Below, one piece after another: positions 47,490-59,353 of a stretch of DNA of 64,000 bases. The notes under the pieces were generated by a model that saw only the letters and a list, made by a program, of their open reading frames with translations, was not told where the DNA came from and did no database searches. The position numbers and the translations under genes were made by a program. This DNA comes from Moniliella sp. 'wahieum' (taxonomy: Eukaryota > Basidiomycota > Moniliellomycetes > Moniliellales > Moniliellaceae). The DNA lies in NCBI GenBank assembly GCA_003971905.1, contig RSEE01000090.1:186001-250000 (forward strand), written 5' to 3'. Numbering within the stretch: the first letter of the stretch is position 1; each line of letters opens with the position of its first letter.

Positions 47490-50467
47490 TTATTCGGCGT
47501 CAAACGCAACCCGTGCGCCTGCAAACACATAAGGGTAGGGCGTCTGGTACCAGTTCACCACCGACTCGCGCGAAGCAATTCCCTGTCGTGGCCCAAGACG
47601 CGCCGAGGACGACCGAGTGTTGGCCATCGAAAAAGTCCGACGAGTAGCCTGGGTAGAGCTTACTCGCCACAAACCCTTTCGGCGCAGCCAGCGGAGTCGA
47701 CGTCCATTCCCACACCCCTCATTGTGCCCCGGGATCATCTGGCCGTCCGTGTCGAGCAGGGCAACGGTGGCGGGAACGGGATGCCAGTTGCGCAGCCCTA
47801 CGTTCGTCCCTGGCCGATCGGTACGGTAGTTGGGATGAGAGAGAAAGATACGGAGCTCGGCTTGGGTCGGTAAACGTCCCCCTTGCGCCTTGGCATACGC
47901 CGCCAAGTCTTGTCCCGAAGCTTGGACCGGCCACAACTCAGCCACCGACATTGCAACAGGTCCATACACCGTTTTCACCCCATACCGTTCGGCCATTGAC
48001 CCCATCCCTTGCTTCTCCCCCATCTCGACCCACGAAGCGGGCACCGCCACCGTTTCCCCTGCCTTCTTGAGCTGGTCCAGGTAGGATGCATATTCACCGT
48101 TTGTAATGGGACCCGCGCGCACCGCAAATGGCTTGACCAGCACCACGTTGGCAGGCGACTCAATGTCCCATCCAAATTCAGGATGGTCCAGCATCTCGTT
48201 CCATCTCTCGACTTCCTCGCCGCGCGGGCCCGGGGGAAGCGCATGGTCGAAATCCTCGGCTTCCAAGTCGTTGTGGCCTAGCACCTTGCCCGCCCGGGAA
48301 ATGGATCAAGCCATGACGAGCCTTCTGCCCCCCCTGGGCTTGGTCTGAGCGAGTCCACTTCCTCTGCAAGCTGGCCCAGTCTGGAACGGTGAAGGAGGGA
48401 GGCGGGAGCGTGAGGGGGGATTGGGCCAACATGTACAAGAGCGTCTCCATGTGAAGCGCAATGTGTTCAAACACTTGCCACAATCCACGTGCTTGTCGAC
48501 GATTCAGCGAGCGCGTGCCAGCCGCCACCTCGGCGTAGAGCGCCCGCACACGCTCTTGCACTTGCCGCTCGTACGCTGCCACGTCCTGGACCAATGGCCA
48601 CTCGTCTGTGCTCAGTGGCACATCACTGTGGCTGTGCGTCACCTCGCCCGTCTCCATCGAAGGGTCGATGCCACGCTCAAAGAGGTTGCCGTACTCCGGG
48701 TTCAGTTGCCGCTCGCCATACATGCGAGCAATAAAGATGTCGACAAAGGCAGGGATGTGCCGGCGTAGAAGAGAGGAATGTGGCGCAAATCGATCGGTTT
48801 GATGTGCATCAGGGTGGGAGAGACCATGGCGAAAGCGACCGTATCCCATGCCTTCCACATCCCATCCCACTCTGCTAGCGATGGGATTCCGCGATTGACC
48901 GGACCCCAACGTGACACCCCGTACCCGCACCGTTCTGGGCCATCGTCATCGTGGGCGCCACCCGCTGCGAGCCGGTAGAGCCAAACCAAAAGGAGGTTTT
49001 TCCACCAACCATAGATCGTACCGATCCCCTCGTCCGCCCACGCTTGCACCACGCGCAGGCCAGCACCATCAACATCTCATGCGCCTCGCGGGACAGTACT
49101 TGATACTCTGTTCCACAAACACACCAGTTCGCCTTGTCAAAGTGGACCGTCGTGCTGCCTCCTGTGGTGGCAGGCAGCGTCACGTCCTGATCCAGGAGGA
49201 GCGGTAGTAGGCCTCGTGACGCCCAAGCGGCACATTGTACCGTCCTATGTACTCAAATGTACTGGGGTCGAGGTGCGAGGTGCCGTGCGAGGCAGTGTGC
49301 AAGAGGTGCTGCGCATGCACTAGCCCATTCCTGAGAAACTTGGCCGTCACGCCCGCCCGATCATTGTAGGCGCGAGTCACCAAGCTTGCTTCGTTCCGTC
49401 GGTCCATCCCGATCAACAACACATCCTGCTCGCATCGACTCTTGCTGCATCCGGCGCAGCATTGCCGTCGCCTCGGCCCGGTCCAGATTGCCAATCGAGC
49501 TACCGAGCCAGAGAATCGCGCCGGCCTTCGGACGAGGCAGAGAAAGGTCCTTGAGCCCTCCAGAACGAATGAACTCTAAGCCTGTGGGTGGGGAAAAAGA
49601 CAGACATTGCAAAAAGGTTAGTAGGTAGGTAGTCAGAACACGCGCCCGTTTGTAATGGGACCGAGAGGACGGGGAAGAAGAACATACCTTGGTCATATGT
49701 TGCCCATAGTCCACCGAGACCAACCGTTTGGCCGCCCACCGTCGCGGGTCCATCCACCTCCGCAACTGACTGAGCCTTATGCAACGCCGACAAGGTTCGC
49801 ACCAACTCGGCTCGGTCCAGGTCCAGAGCATGATACGTGATGGAAGGTGGCGTGCCTTGGTACGCGATGCGGTCCTCAACTTGGGAGCAACCGCACTCAG
49901 TGCTTGGATCAAATGCCCCGTCTTGCGCAGCGACCCTGCCCCCAGTTCCAACATGGACCGGCGCGACGGGCACGCTGGTGTGCGGGCGGAAGAGCCGAGG
50001 GACAGACTGGCTTCGGTAGGGGGCCCACGAGCTGATGAGCAATTTCCTTGCTGTGCTTGGCCAAGATGCTAAGCTCGGGGGAACAGGTACTGCACCAACG
50101 GGATGGAACGTCAGCTTGGCGTGCGCATGCATCGCGCGACACAAAAGCCAACGGGACAGATCGCAACGCAGCAACAACAACAACAACGTACATAGTCATC
50201 TTCCTTGATCAGCTCATCGTAGATGGTAAGGCCGCGTTGGTCGTAGAGGAGAACAGTGGGAAGGGTCTTGGTGTAGGCGTAGGCGGCGTCGGCGGGCGTG
50301 GTGCCTGGAACGATGCGATGGGTGCTGGTGAGGCCGGCGACAATGGCACGGACTAGGTGGGCGTCCATGTCATGGTGCTGGTTGTACAGAGCGGTGATGG
50401 GCACCGTGGACGCGGCAGGAGCGGGCGTGAAGGCGGTCGGGACGGCGGGCGTGGCGATGGGAGGCAT
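47490..50467 (-). CDS. EGT1: Ergothioneine biosynthesis protein Egt1
   Basis: Fungal fusion enzyme: an EgtD-like histidine N-trimethyltransferase, then DinB and FGE-sulfatase (EgtB-like) domains that add cysteine sulfoxide to hercynine. ATG 50467 begins a Pro/Ala tail, then LPTVLLYDQRGLTIYDELI, LSILAKHSKEIAHQLV, LELGAGSLRKTGHLIQAL, ILWLGSSIGNLDRAEA, VLLIGMDRRNEASLVTRAYND and FEYIGRYNVPLGRHEAYY. The DinB iron site is intact as FEHIALHMETLLYML (His-x3-His-x-Glu, 48443-48466). The C-terminal domain shows GGVWEWTSTPLAAPKGF and SVVNWYQTPYPYVFAGARVAF before stop 47490. The first intron starts at 50191 (donor GTACGT) and its AG acceptor precedes YLFPELSILAK near 50090. At least five frame changes interrupt the locus, including an extra C at that acceptor-side exon. 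It makes the antioxidant ergothioneine in the cytosol. Confidence 0.93.
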
Positions 50468-50639
50468 GGTGGGGGGGGTGTAGGTGGTGGCGGTGGGCAA
50501 ACACGGAAGAAGGACGTTGGATATAAGAGGGAGGCGGGGGGGGGCCGACGGGGCACAGCACAGACAGAGCGCCCAAGGCAGATCAGGGCAGACGAAGCAG
50601 GAGGCAGACGCTGGGGCAGACAGGGCAGGGTGGCTGGGG

Positions 50640-50790
50640 GGCAGCTTGAAGCGAATAAAGCTCAAGGATCTGAAGCTTCAAGTCCGAAGTCTGACGTCTC
50701 TGAAGCTCTTGAAGCTTGAAGGTACAAACTGGAAACGATTAGTGATCTAGTGATGCTTGATGCTTGATGCTTGATGCTGAGGCACTCAAG
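50640..50790. repeat. GAAGCTTCAAG / TGATGCT simple tract
   Basis: Self-complementary AAGCTT words in both orientations, followed by four direct copies of TTGATGC. Similar AAGCTT-containing words occur near 31990 and 51000. Confidence 0.8.
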
Positions 50791-53050
50791 CACAGCCGTC
50801 ACGCGTCACGAAGGAGCTTTGGTCAGCGGCGCTTGAGCCCCCGCCACCAGAAGCAGCACAAGTTTCCTCAAGTAGAAGCTTTCAGCGCCGCAAGTGCAAG
50901 CGACTTGGGGCATGCTTGACGGAGGCGGCACGGAGGCAGTCGGCACGCTCCGGGCAGGGGTGGTGGGCCTCAAATCGCAGGGAGCCAAGGTGAACTTCAG
51001 CTGAAGCTTCAAGAGACGCGGGCCTGCTGGACAGACCACCACCCTATCGTCTGCCCGTCGCAGCAGTCGCAGCCAGGTGGCGACGGGGGTGACCGGTGAC
51101 GCGTGACAATGACGTAGTTGGACAGCTTGTCTCACGGCTGGCGCTGTGCGCCCTGCACGACGCTGAAGGCACGCGGCACGTGCACTCGGCCTCCGCGTCC
51201 TCGCGTCCGTGCGTCCATCGCCTTCCCTAGCCGCCACCCCATCGCTACCCTATCGAGAGCCAGCGCCCGTGCCTGCCGCCAGGCACAACCCCCGCGGTGC
51301 GCAGGACCGGCATAATCGACATACTTCAACCATCTTGCTGCAGCCAGCCGCCCGCGGCTGCACGATCGCGGCCAAACAGCGTGTCCCCGCGGCCAAAATA
51401 CGCAAGCCACACCCCCAGCACTGCCCCCGTGGCCTTCCCCTCCGGAGCTTAACGTTTCTTACCTCCTGCTAGTGTACCTTTTGTCGGGCCAGCCCCATCG
51501 CGCTTTTTCGCGGCATCCGAGTCGAACCCAGCGTCAGCCTCCTTGGGGGGCGATCTGACCGAGCAGGGCCGAGCAGAGGCCGAGCACTGACCTCGCTTGT
51601 TCGCTCGCAAGGCCTTGGACCTTGAATTTGAGCGCATCCGGGCGGTCTCTACCCTTCTAGCACAAGTATTCTGCGGTTGTGTGGGTGTGTGGGGTGGTGG
51701 GTAGCAGATAAGCCTTCGGAGAACAGGTCGCATGTCAATATGTCAATGCCATTCCTCTGACCTCCTGTTATAGGCGGTGCATTTTTGTCCTAATAAATCC
51801 GCGCCCACAGGCCACATGTCCATGCATGCGTATCATGCAGCGACGTGTGTCCTATTCCCCGCCCGCCTATGGAGGCTGCAATGGAAGCGACTGAAGCGTA
51901 TACGACCCCGGGTGTCGGGCAGTGTAGGCCATCGTATGCGGCGGAGCCATGTGGGCGTTGTTGGTGGCAAAAGACGCAGGGGGCAGAGCTATACAGGAGA
52001 TGGCGAGTGAGTTTATAGTCGCTGTTGGCGTATGTACGTATGGCAACCGCACACGCGACATCAATTAACGTTCAACACGTGCAAGTGACGTTCAACCCTT
52101 AATTGATGGCGTATATACGTATACGTGTTGCAAAAGGTGGATGGTGGATGGAGGATGTGGTTCTGTTGAGGAGATAGAGGTACTGCCCTGGAGACTATGA
52201 GAAGAGTACAAAACCGTACATACTACACGTCCACCGCGATGTGAGAGTGCATCACAGGGGGACAGGAGCACTGATATACTCTCACGTAGGATGGCATGGG
52301 GTGCGGCGATCACTCTCATCGCAACAATAACTATAAACCCCGCAACTCTTTGATCTTCGCCAACTGAGCCAACTCCGGTGCACGGTGCATGGCACGTGCG
52401 CCACTTGTTGTTTCTCGCTGATGCGATGGAGATCATGAGGGGGTGGGTAGGTTACAGCATTTCTTGGTCCCCGTTCATCACCTGTCCAAAGCGGTTTCCA
52501 TTCGCTTTTCTCTCCCGGCTTCAAAATGTGGTACAAAACCTCGTGGTACCTGAGTAATAACCCCCTGTTACCTGGTAACCCGGCTGTGTATATCCCGCTG
52601 CTATTGCTGCTGCCCTCGGTCTGGCATTGAGTATGGGTCGCTTCCCGATGCTTGACGGTGTGAATTGTCCGCCTCTCGCTCCCTACCACGGTACCCATAG
52701 TATGCAGGTCTACCCTCCAAAGCTATAATTTCCATAGCCTTTTTTGTGCGTGGTGTCACAGTCGGGGCTAAGGCGAGGGAGACCAAAATCGGGACTAGGC
52801 CAAGGGACGTAGCAATCGTCCGTGGGGAAGAAGCAAGAGCAAAGGACATGCTGCGAAGTGGAAGAAGCAGGAAAAGAACGAGATGCTCCTGACGAAGAAA
52901 TTGGAAATGAGAGCGGGAGAGCAGCCAAACTATGGCACGTGGTGTCTTCGTTCTCCTCTTTCACTTCCACTCACACACGCCTATCGTCTTCTGTGTCCGT
53001 TTTACGGTTCTTCGTTTTCGTTAATCACTACCTCTTGAATTCATATCATT

Positions 53051-53206
53051 GACAGAGCTTAAGGCTGGGACAGGGGGAACGCTACGTCTAAACCGAACCG
53101 TTCATCTTGCGGGGGTTACTTGGAAGCGCCACTAAGGTCAAGGAACCAGGGGGATCGCCAGGATATCAGGACCCTCCGGCTCTCGCCATCCGGTCCTCTA
53201 TATACG
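53051..53206 (-). repeat. Dispersed repeat family, copy 3
   Basis: The reverse complement matches the 3' about 150 bases of copies 1 and 2 (GGCGCTTCCAAGTAACCCCC, GGAACGCTAC-type words in reverse), with scattered substitutions. It is shorter at its 5' end than copy 1 and ends in a CTCTGTCAATGA word shared by the family. Confidence 0.88.
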
Positions 53207-54878
53207 CCAGTCTCTTTGCAGCCTACGACTCATACGCCCCTTCCCTAACACTTCCCCCACTCTTTTTTCTGACCATTCAGTAGTATACGGCGGACGAGAC
53301 GTCCATCATGAGCACTAACTGATGCACTATACGGCCTTAAAGGCTGCCACGTGACAGCAAGCCACCACGAACCCGAAGAGATGGAGATGTGCGGTCGACT
53401 CTGGAGACGGTGTTGAGCCAGCGGTCGACTCTGGAGACTGTGTTGAGCCAACGGGTGACTCGTGTGTTTGGCCAAAAGGTCCCTTTGTTCGGTCCCTCCA
53501 CAGGCCTACTACTAGGGGAGTAGTTCCATGATTGTTTCCCCGCTTCTGTGTTTTCCTTGCCCCGCAGCCTATATCCGCAGCTATCCCCTGTTGATGACTG
53601 GCTGCTTGACGTGCCGCTGGAGGTGTTACATGTTACTGATGGGGGTTTGCTTGGACCCCACCACCACTGGTGCGATTGCATTATGCATTACCCTGGAAGA
53701 CCATCAGGCCCAGGCCTCAGGACTGCAGGTGCCACATGGCGATGCATGAGACTGTGCGGGATTGTCCGCGTAGCTATGCTGGCAATGGGGTCCCCCCACA
53801 TTCGCACAAAACGCACATCTCGAGGGGCCGGTACGGTGTGGGAACTAAGCAAGTGCTATTGTTGAAGAAGAGCTCCGAAAGCAGCAAGTGGGACTAGCGG
53901 TCGATATTTGATGGAGACCGAGATGAAATTACGCTGGCAGTGGCGAGCCCAAGTGATCTTGATGGAGCGGGAGACCCGTAAAAAAAACATTACGTGCGGA
54001 TGCATCACATGCATCACGTAGATGGAGGTGACTGCGGTGACTGATGGTCTTGGCGCTTCTGGTATGCTACTAGGCGGAGTCGGGTACTGACGATGGGTCG
54101 CTGGTCACAGTCACGTGTCACAGGCCACAGGTCAAGACAACGCCCAACAAGCGGCGCGCTTCTTGTGGATACGGGCCGACAACCGGATAGGTACCGCGCT
54201 GCTGGGACATGGTACAGAGCGGGCACTGGCACGAGCACACCGCGGTGAGAAACACTTTCCCCGTGCGGGGCGGCGCAGCACTGGCGTCGTGCCCGGGCTT
54301 GGCTGTCGGAGGGCCGCGCACGCGGGTCGCCTGGGCGGGGGCGCTGTTATTAATCGCTGGAATCAACCGCTCGAGTGCCGACTATGGATGATTGGGTCGA
54401 TGATTGCGGCAGGCTGCGCTGGTGCGGCCGGGTGAGCGGCGGCGGCTGGGCACTCTGTTGGCAGTGTGCGCTACTGGCGGCGGCCGGCTGCTCCCAGCTC
54501 AATGGGTGATCGGCCTGGTGCGCAGCCCAGGCTCAGTCTCGCTCAGCCTCGCTCGGCAAACACGCTCACCGGTCACCGTGGGTGTGATATATGACGTACG
54601 GCGCGAACGCGTGACGCGGGATCGGGGGGGAGAGGAGCGATCGCGCTGATTGCGTTTTTTGCGTGCTGACGTCGGCACGTTCAGCGCACCCATCGGCATC
54701 CCCGCCGCCACCATCTTCCCGCCGTGCTCTCCCCCCACGCCCTCCTGCTTTGGGTGATCGCATTGGTGGAGATGAACCCACGTCTGTCCGCATTCCCTCT
54801 GTCTTCGCCCCGCCGACGCCTTCGCTTCCTGCCCCCTCGTCTTGTCTCTTGCCCGTCCGCTGCTCCCAACCGCGGTGA

Positions 54879-57800
54879 ATGAGGCTGTCTGCGTTTGCAC
54901 ACCGCCTTGCTGGGCTCCTCGCCTTCCTCGCCTGCGCAGCAGCCATCGCCTCCGCATTTGCCGCCCCGATGGCGTGCCCTCTTCCCTCCTTCCGCCCGCT
55001 CTTTCCTCTCCTCTCTCTTCCTCTTCCTCTTCCTCCGCCCTCCCACTCCTTTCGCCCTCGGCAGTGGTGCTCGCGGCCGAGCCATCCGGCACGCCTGAGA
55101 CGCCGGTGACCGAGCACCACTTCAAACCCTTTGAGGTTTCACCCGCCCACATCATTTACACTGGATTCGGTACCTTTGTTGTGCTGTTTGCCTGCTTTTC
55201 CTTGTTCATCAAGGAGAAACTCTACTTTGGAGAAGCACCTCTCGCCGCATCTTTGGCATCATCGTCGGCCCCTACTGCCTCAACCTATTCGACCCTTCCC
55301 ATTGGGGAAAGCAGAGGCATGAGCGCCCCCCGGGCACTGTCTTGACTAACGAAATTGCAATGGAGGTTCTTCGCGTTACAATTGCCCTCTCTGTCTTTGC
55401 CGCGGGCGTGGAACTGCCCAAAAAGTATCTTTTGCGACACTGGCAATCCATCATGGTTTTGCTAGGTCCTGTCATGTTATGGGGGTGGCTAGTCACCGGC
55501 CTTTTCCTGGGGGGCTGGTTCCAGGCCTGGATTATCTCACTTCCCTCGTTGTTGCCGCCGCTGTGACCCTACCGACCCCATTTGTCTGCCTCGGTTGTGG
55601 AGGCCCTTGGGCCGAAAAGCACGTGCCGGCTCACATTCGTCACTTGCTCACCTGTGAATCTGGCTGCAACGACGGTGCTGCTTTCCCCCTTTCTCTATTT
55701 GGCCTTGTACCTCACCATGAACCGGCACGCCGTCGGGTGGGCGATTGGTCGCTGGGTACGTATCGTGTCTTGTGTCTTGTGCAGCGCACGGACCATAAAC
55801 TGACTTGTGGACGCAGGTGTATCAGATCATTTTGTATGAGATTGCTCTGGGTACCGTGATTGGTGCTCTAATCGGATGGGTGGCACGCAAAGTTATTCGT
55901 TTGTCGGAACATTGGCGTTTGGTGGACCGTGAATCGTTCGTGGTGCACTATGTGGCCTTGGCGCTGATGTCAATGGGGGCCAACGTTCTGTTGGGATCCG
56001 ACGATTTGCTGGCAGCGTTTGCTGCGGGCACAGCGTTTGCCTGGGACGGGTGGTTCTCTGCGCAAACCGAGTCGTCCAATTTCTCGGCCATTGTGGATCT
56101 TCTGTTCAACACGGCGACCTTTATCTTCCTTGGGGCCATGATGCCCTTTGGCTCATGGGTGGCCCCAGAAACGACGCTTAACATTTGGCGCCTGTTTGTA
56201 ATTGCCATCCTCACTCTTCTCCTCAAGCGCATCCCGATCATCGTGGCTCTCTGGAAATACGTTCCCGACATCAAGACCTTCCGTGACGCCCTCTTTGTCG
56301 GTCACTTTGGCCCTATGGGCTGTGGTGCTATATTCATCTCCACCTTTGGCAGGACGCTCCTGCCGGATGACACACCGGATCCACCTACGCATCCCAACCA
56401 CTACCTGGCCAACAGCATGATTCCTATCACCTATTTCTTCGTTTTATGTTCCATTGCCGTGCACGGCCTTACTGTCCCCTTCTTCTCGGCCGCCCGGAAC
56501 TCGACCAAACGACTGCATCGCTCCCTCTCTCACGGTGGATTGAGTGGTGGTGGGCTAGGGCTCCATCAAACGGCCACCTGGGAATCCTGGGCCAATCGCG
56601 CGTTTCAGCGCTTCAAGACAGTGGGGTCAGAGAAACCGGTCAAAGGCCACCTGGCGAGCGAAGACGAAGGGGAAGATGGGGGCATGGCGGAGATCCGTGT
56701 GTGTTGGCATCCCAGCTCCAATCGCAAAAGGCGCAAGAACCTCCGTCGAACCATCCCCCGATGCCAGCCACTCCCTCTCTGGCACTGCGACCGAAGAGGA
56801 TGGGGGTGTGAACTGGGCTCGGGCTCGGCCGAAGCGACAGGAACCAGCCCGAACACCAAGTTTGTCTCCACGCCCACGGGCGAGAACCAGGAGCCCTTAC
56901 CAGAAAACCCGGTTTCTCGCCCTACGGGCCTGCATCCGATGCATCAACGCACCATCTCCTTTGCTCGGAACAATACCTTTGACGATATTGAGGACACGGC
57001 TGCCGATGCCGATATGGATCCGGGCGATGGCGATTGGGATGTGGGGGAGAACGATGCGGAGACGCGGCGGATTCGACAACACGAATACTTGATGAATGGT
57101 GGACATTTCGCTTCGGGCCGATCGGCTCGCGAGCATGTTGGCTCGTCAGCAGGCGCGAGAACAAGACGATCGTACCGCTCTCAGCCGGCGCTCTTCCCGA
57201 GGCTCAGGCCATGCTAGCACACTCAAGACGGTAGGAGGTCGCTTGGCGGACAGTGCAGGGGCGGCAGTACACCGTCTCGGTTCCATCGTACGTCCCGGCC
57301 ATGACCGAGGCTCGTCGGTCTATGCTCCCCGTCTCTCTTCCGCTCCAGGTCCTTCGCCCCTCAGCGGCATCCGGCGCATGGCGAAGCCGAGCAAGAGAGG
57401 CCGCAAGCAGAGGAGAGGGACTACACCCAGCTCGAGTCGGACCGACAGCCCGAATTGGCTGAGGCCGAAGTGGAACGGCCCTCGCAGGAGGCTGAAGAGG
57501 AGAGAGGTGGAAGGGAACCAGATCCAGTACCCCAATGTGCGTGAGTGGGTGGAAGGATCGAGTTTGGTGCTGGAGTACCTCGAGAGCCGGCTGGCCGAGC
57601 CCCAAGTGTCGGTGATCCCAATGACCAAGGAAGACGAGGCGAGTTGGCAGGAGGAGAAGACGGCGCACGATTTGGACCAGCCTGAGCCGAGTCCGGCGTG
57701 GCGGTGGGTATGCGACCACCGATCCGAGTTGGAGACGGTGCTCCGGACCTCGATCCGGACGCCTGGACGCCTCACAATGCTCGGTTTGAATTGGTCAAGC

Positions 57801-58222
57801 ATCAGGTTCCGACCAAACTTGCCGAGCGCAAGAAACAACTGGGGCTCCCAACTGATCGCCCTCCTTCCTCTACAGCCGCCTGGCTTTCCCGTCATATTAG
57901 TTCGCATCATGATGTGGACCACGCTGACAGTGAGGAGGGCGAGGCAAGAAGCAGGGACGAGGAGCAGGGGGAAGACGAAGAAGCGGAAGCGGTGCAACGG
58001 GCCCAGATGTTGCTCGCTGCGCAGCAAGGCGTTGGTGACGATGAAGATGAGGATAACCAAGCCTCCCTCCACCAGGACCGCCCTCGTGTTTCATCGCGCA
58101 CCGGAACCTTGCGATCGTCTTCCTTGCCTGCTCGGAGCTCAAGGGAGCAGGATTCGGTCGAGGGGGATGTAGGGCTTGCCCAGCACACAGCGGCGACGCA
58201 CCCCCCGCCCCACCAAGGCTAA
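54879..58222 (+). CDS. NHA1: Na+(K+)/H+ antiporter, Nha1 family
   Basis: Plasma-membrane alkali cation/proton antiporter with the long cytosolic tail typical of fungi. Conserved: FEVSPAHIIYTGFGTFVVLF, IFGIIVGPYCLNLFDP, LRVTIALSVFAAGVELPKKY, AAAVTPTDPILSASVV, LTCESGCNDGAAFPFLYLAL (ion-binding Asn-Asp), LGSDDLLAAFAAGTAFAWDG, IPIIVALWKYVPDIK and GHFGPMGCGAIF. Intron 55756-55816 (61 bases, donor GTACGT) joins AIGRW to VYQIILYE. The tail carries WVEGSSLVLEYLESR and ends near 58222 with a Glu-rich segment. ATG 54879 starts MRLSAFAHRLAGLLAFLACA, a signal-peptide-like stretch unusual for this family; a start closer to FEVSPAH is the alternative. Frame changes occur several times, for example near 55246 (one C short before IFGIIVGPY) and repeatedly in the tail. 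Confidence 0.92.
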
Positions 58223-59230
58223 GTACCACGCTGGTTGCCACATTGGGGAAGATATCGTGGCCTTCGGTCACGCCCAGTAACCTGGTCTGCAGAGGGAAGC
58301 ATGCGATGGGATCTTTCCTTTTCTGGTCTGGCCTCTTGGGCTTTCTTGGCTTCGCCCCATCACCTTGCTCCGCTTGCAACGAGCCAAAACGCCTAGGAAG
58401 ACTTACTGGGTTTTCCTTTCTCGCTCCGACACACGCGGCACCACACCGCTTTTTTTTATTCTGCCTAGGACTCCCCACTATGCCCCCCCCCTCTTCTTTG
58501 CCCCCGGACGCCTCTCAGGCTCTCCGCTTCCCCCCGCTATGCTCGTTCCTTCTCTTCGGGGTCTCGGGCTCGGGCTTGCTCCTTGCTTCTGCTTGCTTCT
58601 GCTTGCTTCTGCCTGCTTTTGCTTGCTTCTGCTCCTGCACTCGGAGTCTTTGTCGCTTCGAAAGCCCCCCCTTTCATCTATGGCCTTCACATTTTCCTTT
58701 CTAGTTGTTTCGCCTTTTTCATCCATCGTCCCCAAGCTCAATTCTATGGTGATCCATGCATGTTGAACTTGCTTCTTGGTGTTTGTATGTTGTGCTGCTT
58801 GCCGGCTTGCTTGCACGCATACCCCCTCACCGTTTCCTTAATCTTACACTCTCATTAGCGCGGCTGGACGCGCCAAGGTGCTCAGCGCTCATTCTATAGG
58901 CGAAAACCAAAGGCCGAAGGGGGCCCAACCCTAGCTGCCACAATGCAGCGTGTACATCTGCGCTAGAAAGGGAATACATGGACTTGTGCCTGCCTCCTTT
59001 TCAATAGTACCCGCCGCGACAGTGGGTTGCCAAGTAAGCCTGATCAAGACCCGTCGGTATTGGTATTGGCATTGTCACTGACAACGGTGGGGAGGCGGGT
59101 ATCTCTCCACCCTGATGAAGGATGGACCTCCACTGCTGACGTTCGCGACAGGGTGGGTCCCTTTGGGCTGGGGTTGCTGGTCTCTACACCCCCAAGAGCT
59201 TATCATTCCCATTTGAACTTTGTGGTATAA
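58223..59230. other. Intergenic, pyrimidine-rich 3' flank of NHA1
   Basis: C/T-rich with CTTGCTTCTG iterations; no coding signal recognised. The segment 58860-59230 separates NHA1 from the tRNA gene and shows nothing further. Confidence 0.6.
58571..58640. repeat. (TTGCTTCTGC)n microsatellite
   Basis: Five to six imperfect direct copies of a ten-base pyrimidine-rich unit. Confidence 0.85.
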
Positions 59231-59336
59231 GACACTTTAGGCAGTGGTTACCCCGTTCGCCTGCTATCTGTAGCACCTTGCTTCAAGGGCCAGCGAATCC
59301 TCTCTGAGGGCGTGAGTTCGAATCTCACAGGTGTCG
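59231..59336 (+). tRNA. tRNA-Ser (anticodon GCT), with intron
   Basis: Acceptor GACACTT (59231-59237) pairs with AGGTGTC (59329-59335, one G-T pair) and the discriminator is G. Anticodon stem TTCGC (59256-59260) pairs with GCGAA (59293-59297); the loop reads C-T-GCT-A, anticodon 59263-59265, serving AGC/AGT codons. A 25-base intron (59267-59291) sits at the standard site after base 37, and its TAGCA pairs with the anticodon loop TGCTA. A long variable arm (CCTC-TCT-GAGG) is the serine hallmark. The T arm is GTGAG-TTCGAAT-CTCAC. The D arm is one base shorter than expected (25 bases before the anticodon stem), matching the one-base indels seen elsewhere. Confidence 0.93.
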
Positions 59337-59341
59337 GATCG

Positions 59342-59353
59342 TTTTTCTTTTTT
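59342..59353 (+). terminator. RNA polymerase III T-run terminator
   Basis: TTTTTCTTTTTT begins six bases after the mature tRNA 3' end, as expected for a Pol III stop. Confidence 0.8.

Larger units (their letters stand above)
50468..54878. other. 4.4-kb gene-free interval
   Basis: No conserved frame was recognised. It includes GAAGCTTCAAG simple sequence (50640-50790), an AACGTTCAAC pair near 52060-52100, a visibly less GC-rich part around 52450-53900, one reverse copy of the dispersed repeat, and CGTTGAGCCA duplications near 53395-53450. A 54.4-54.6 kb GC-rich part abuts the NHA1 promoter. Confidence 0.55.

Noticed and set aside
51500-51600. GGGTTCGACTCGG, a tRNA B-box-like word on the minus strand
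   Set aside because: The bases on either side cannot form a five-base-pair T stem, and no acceptor or anticodon arm was found.
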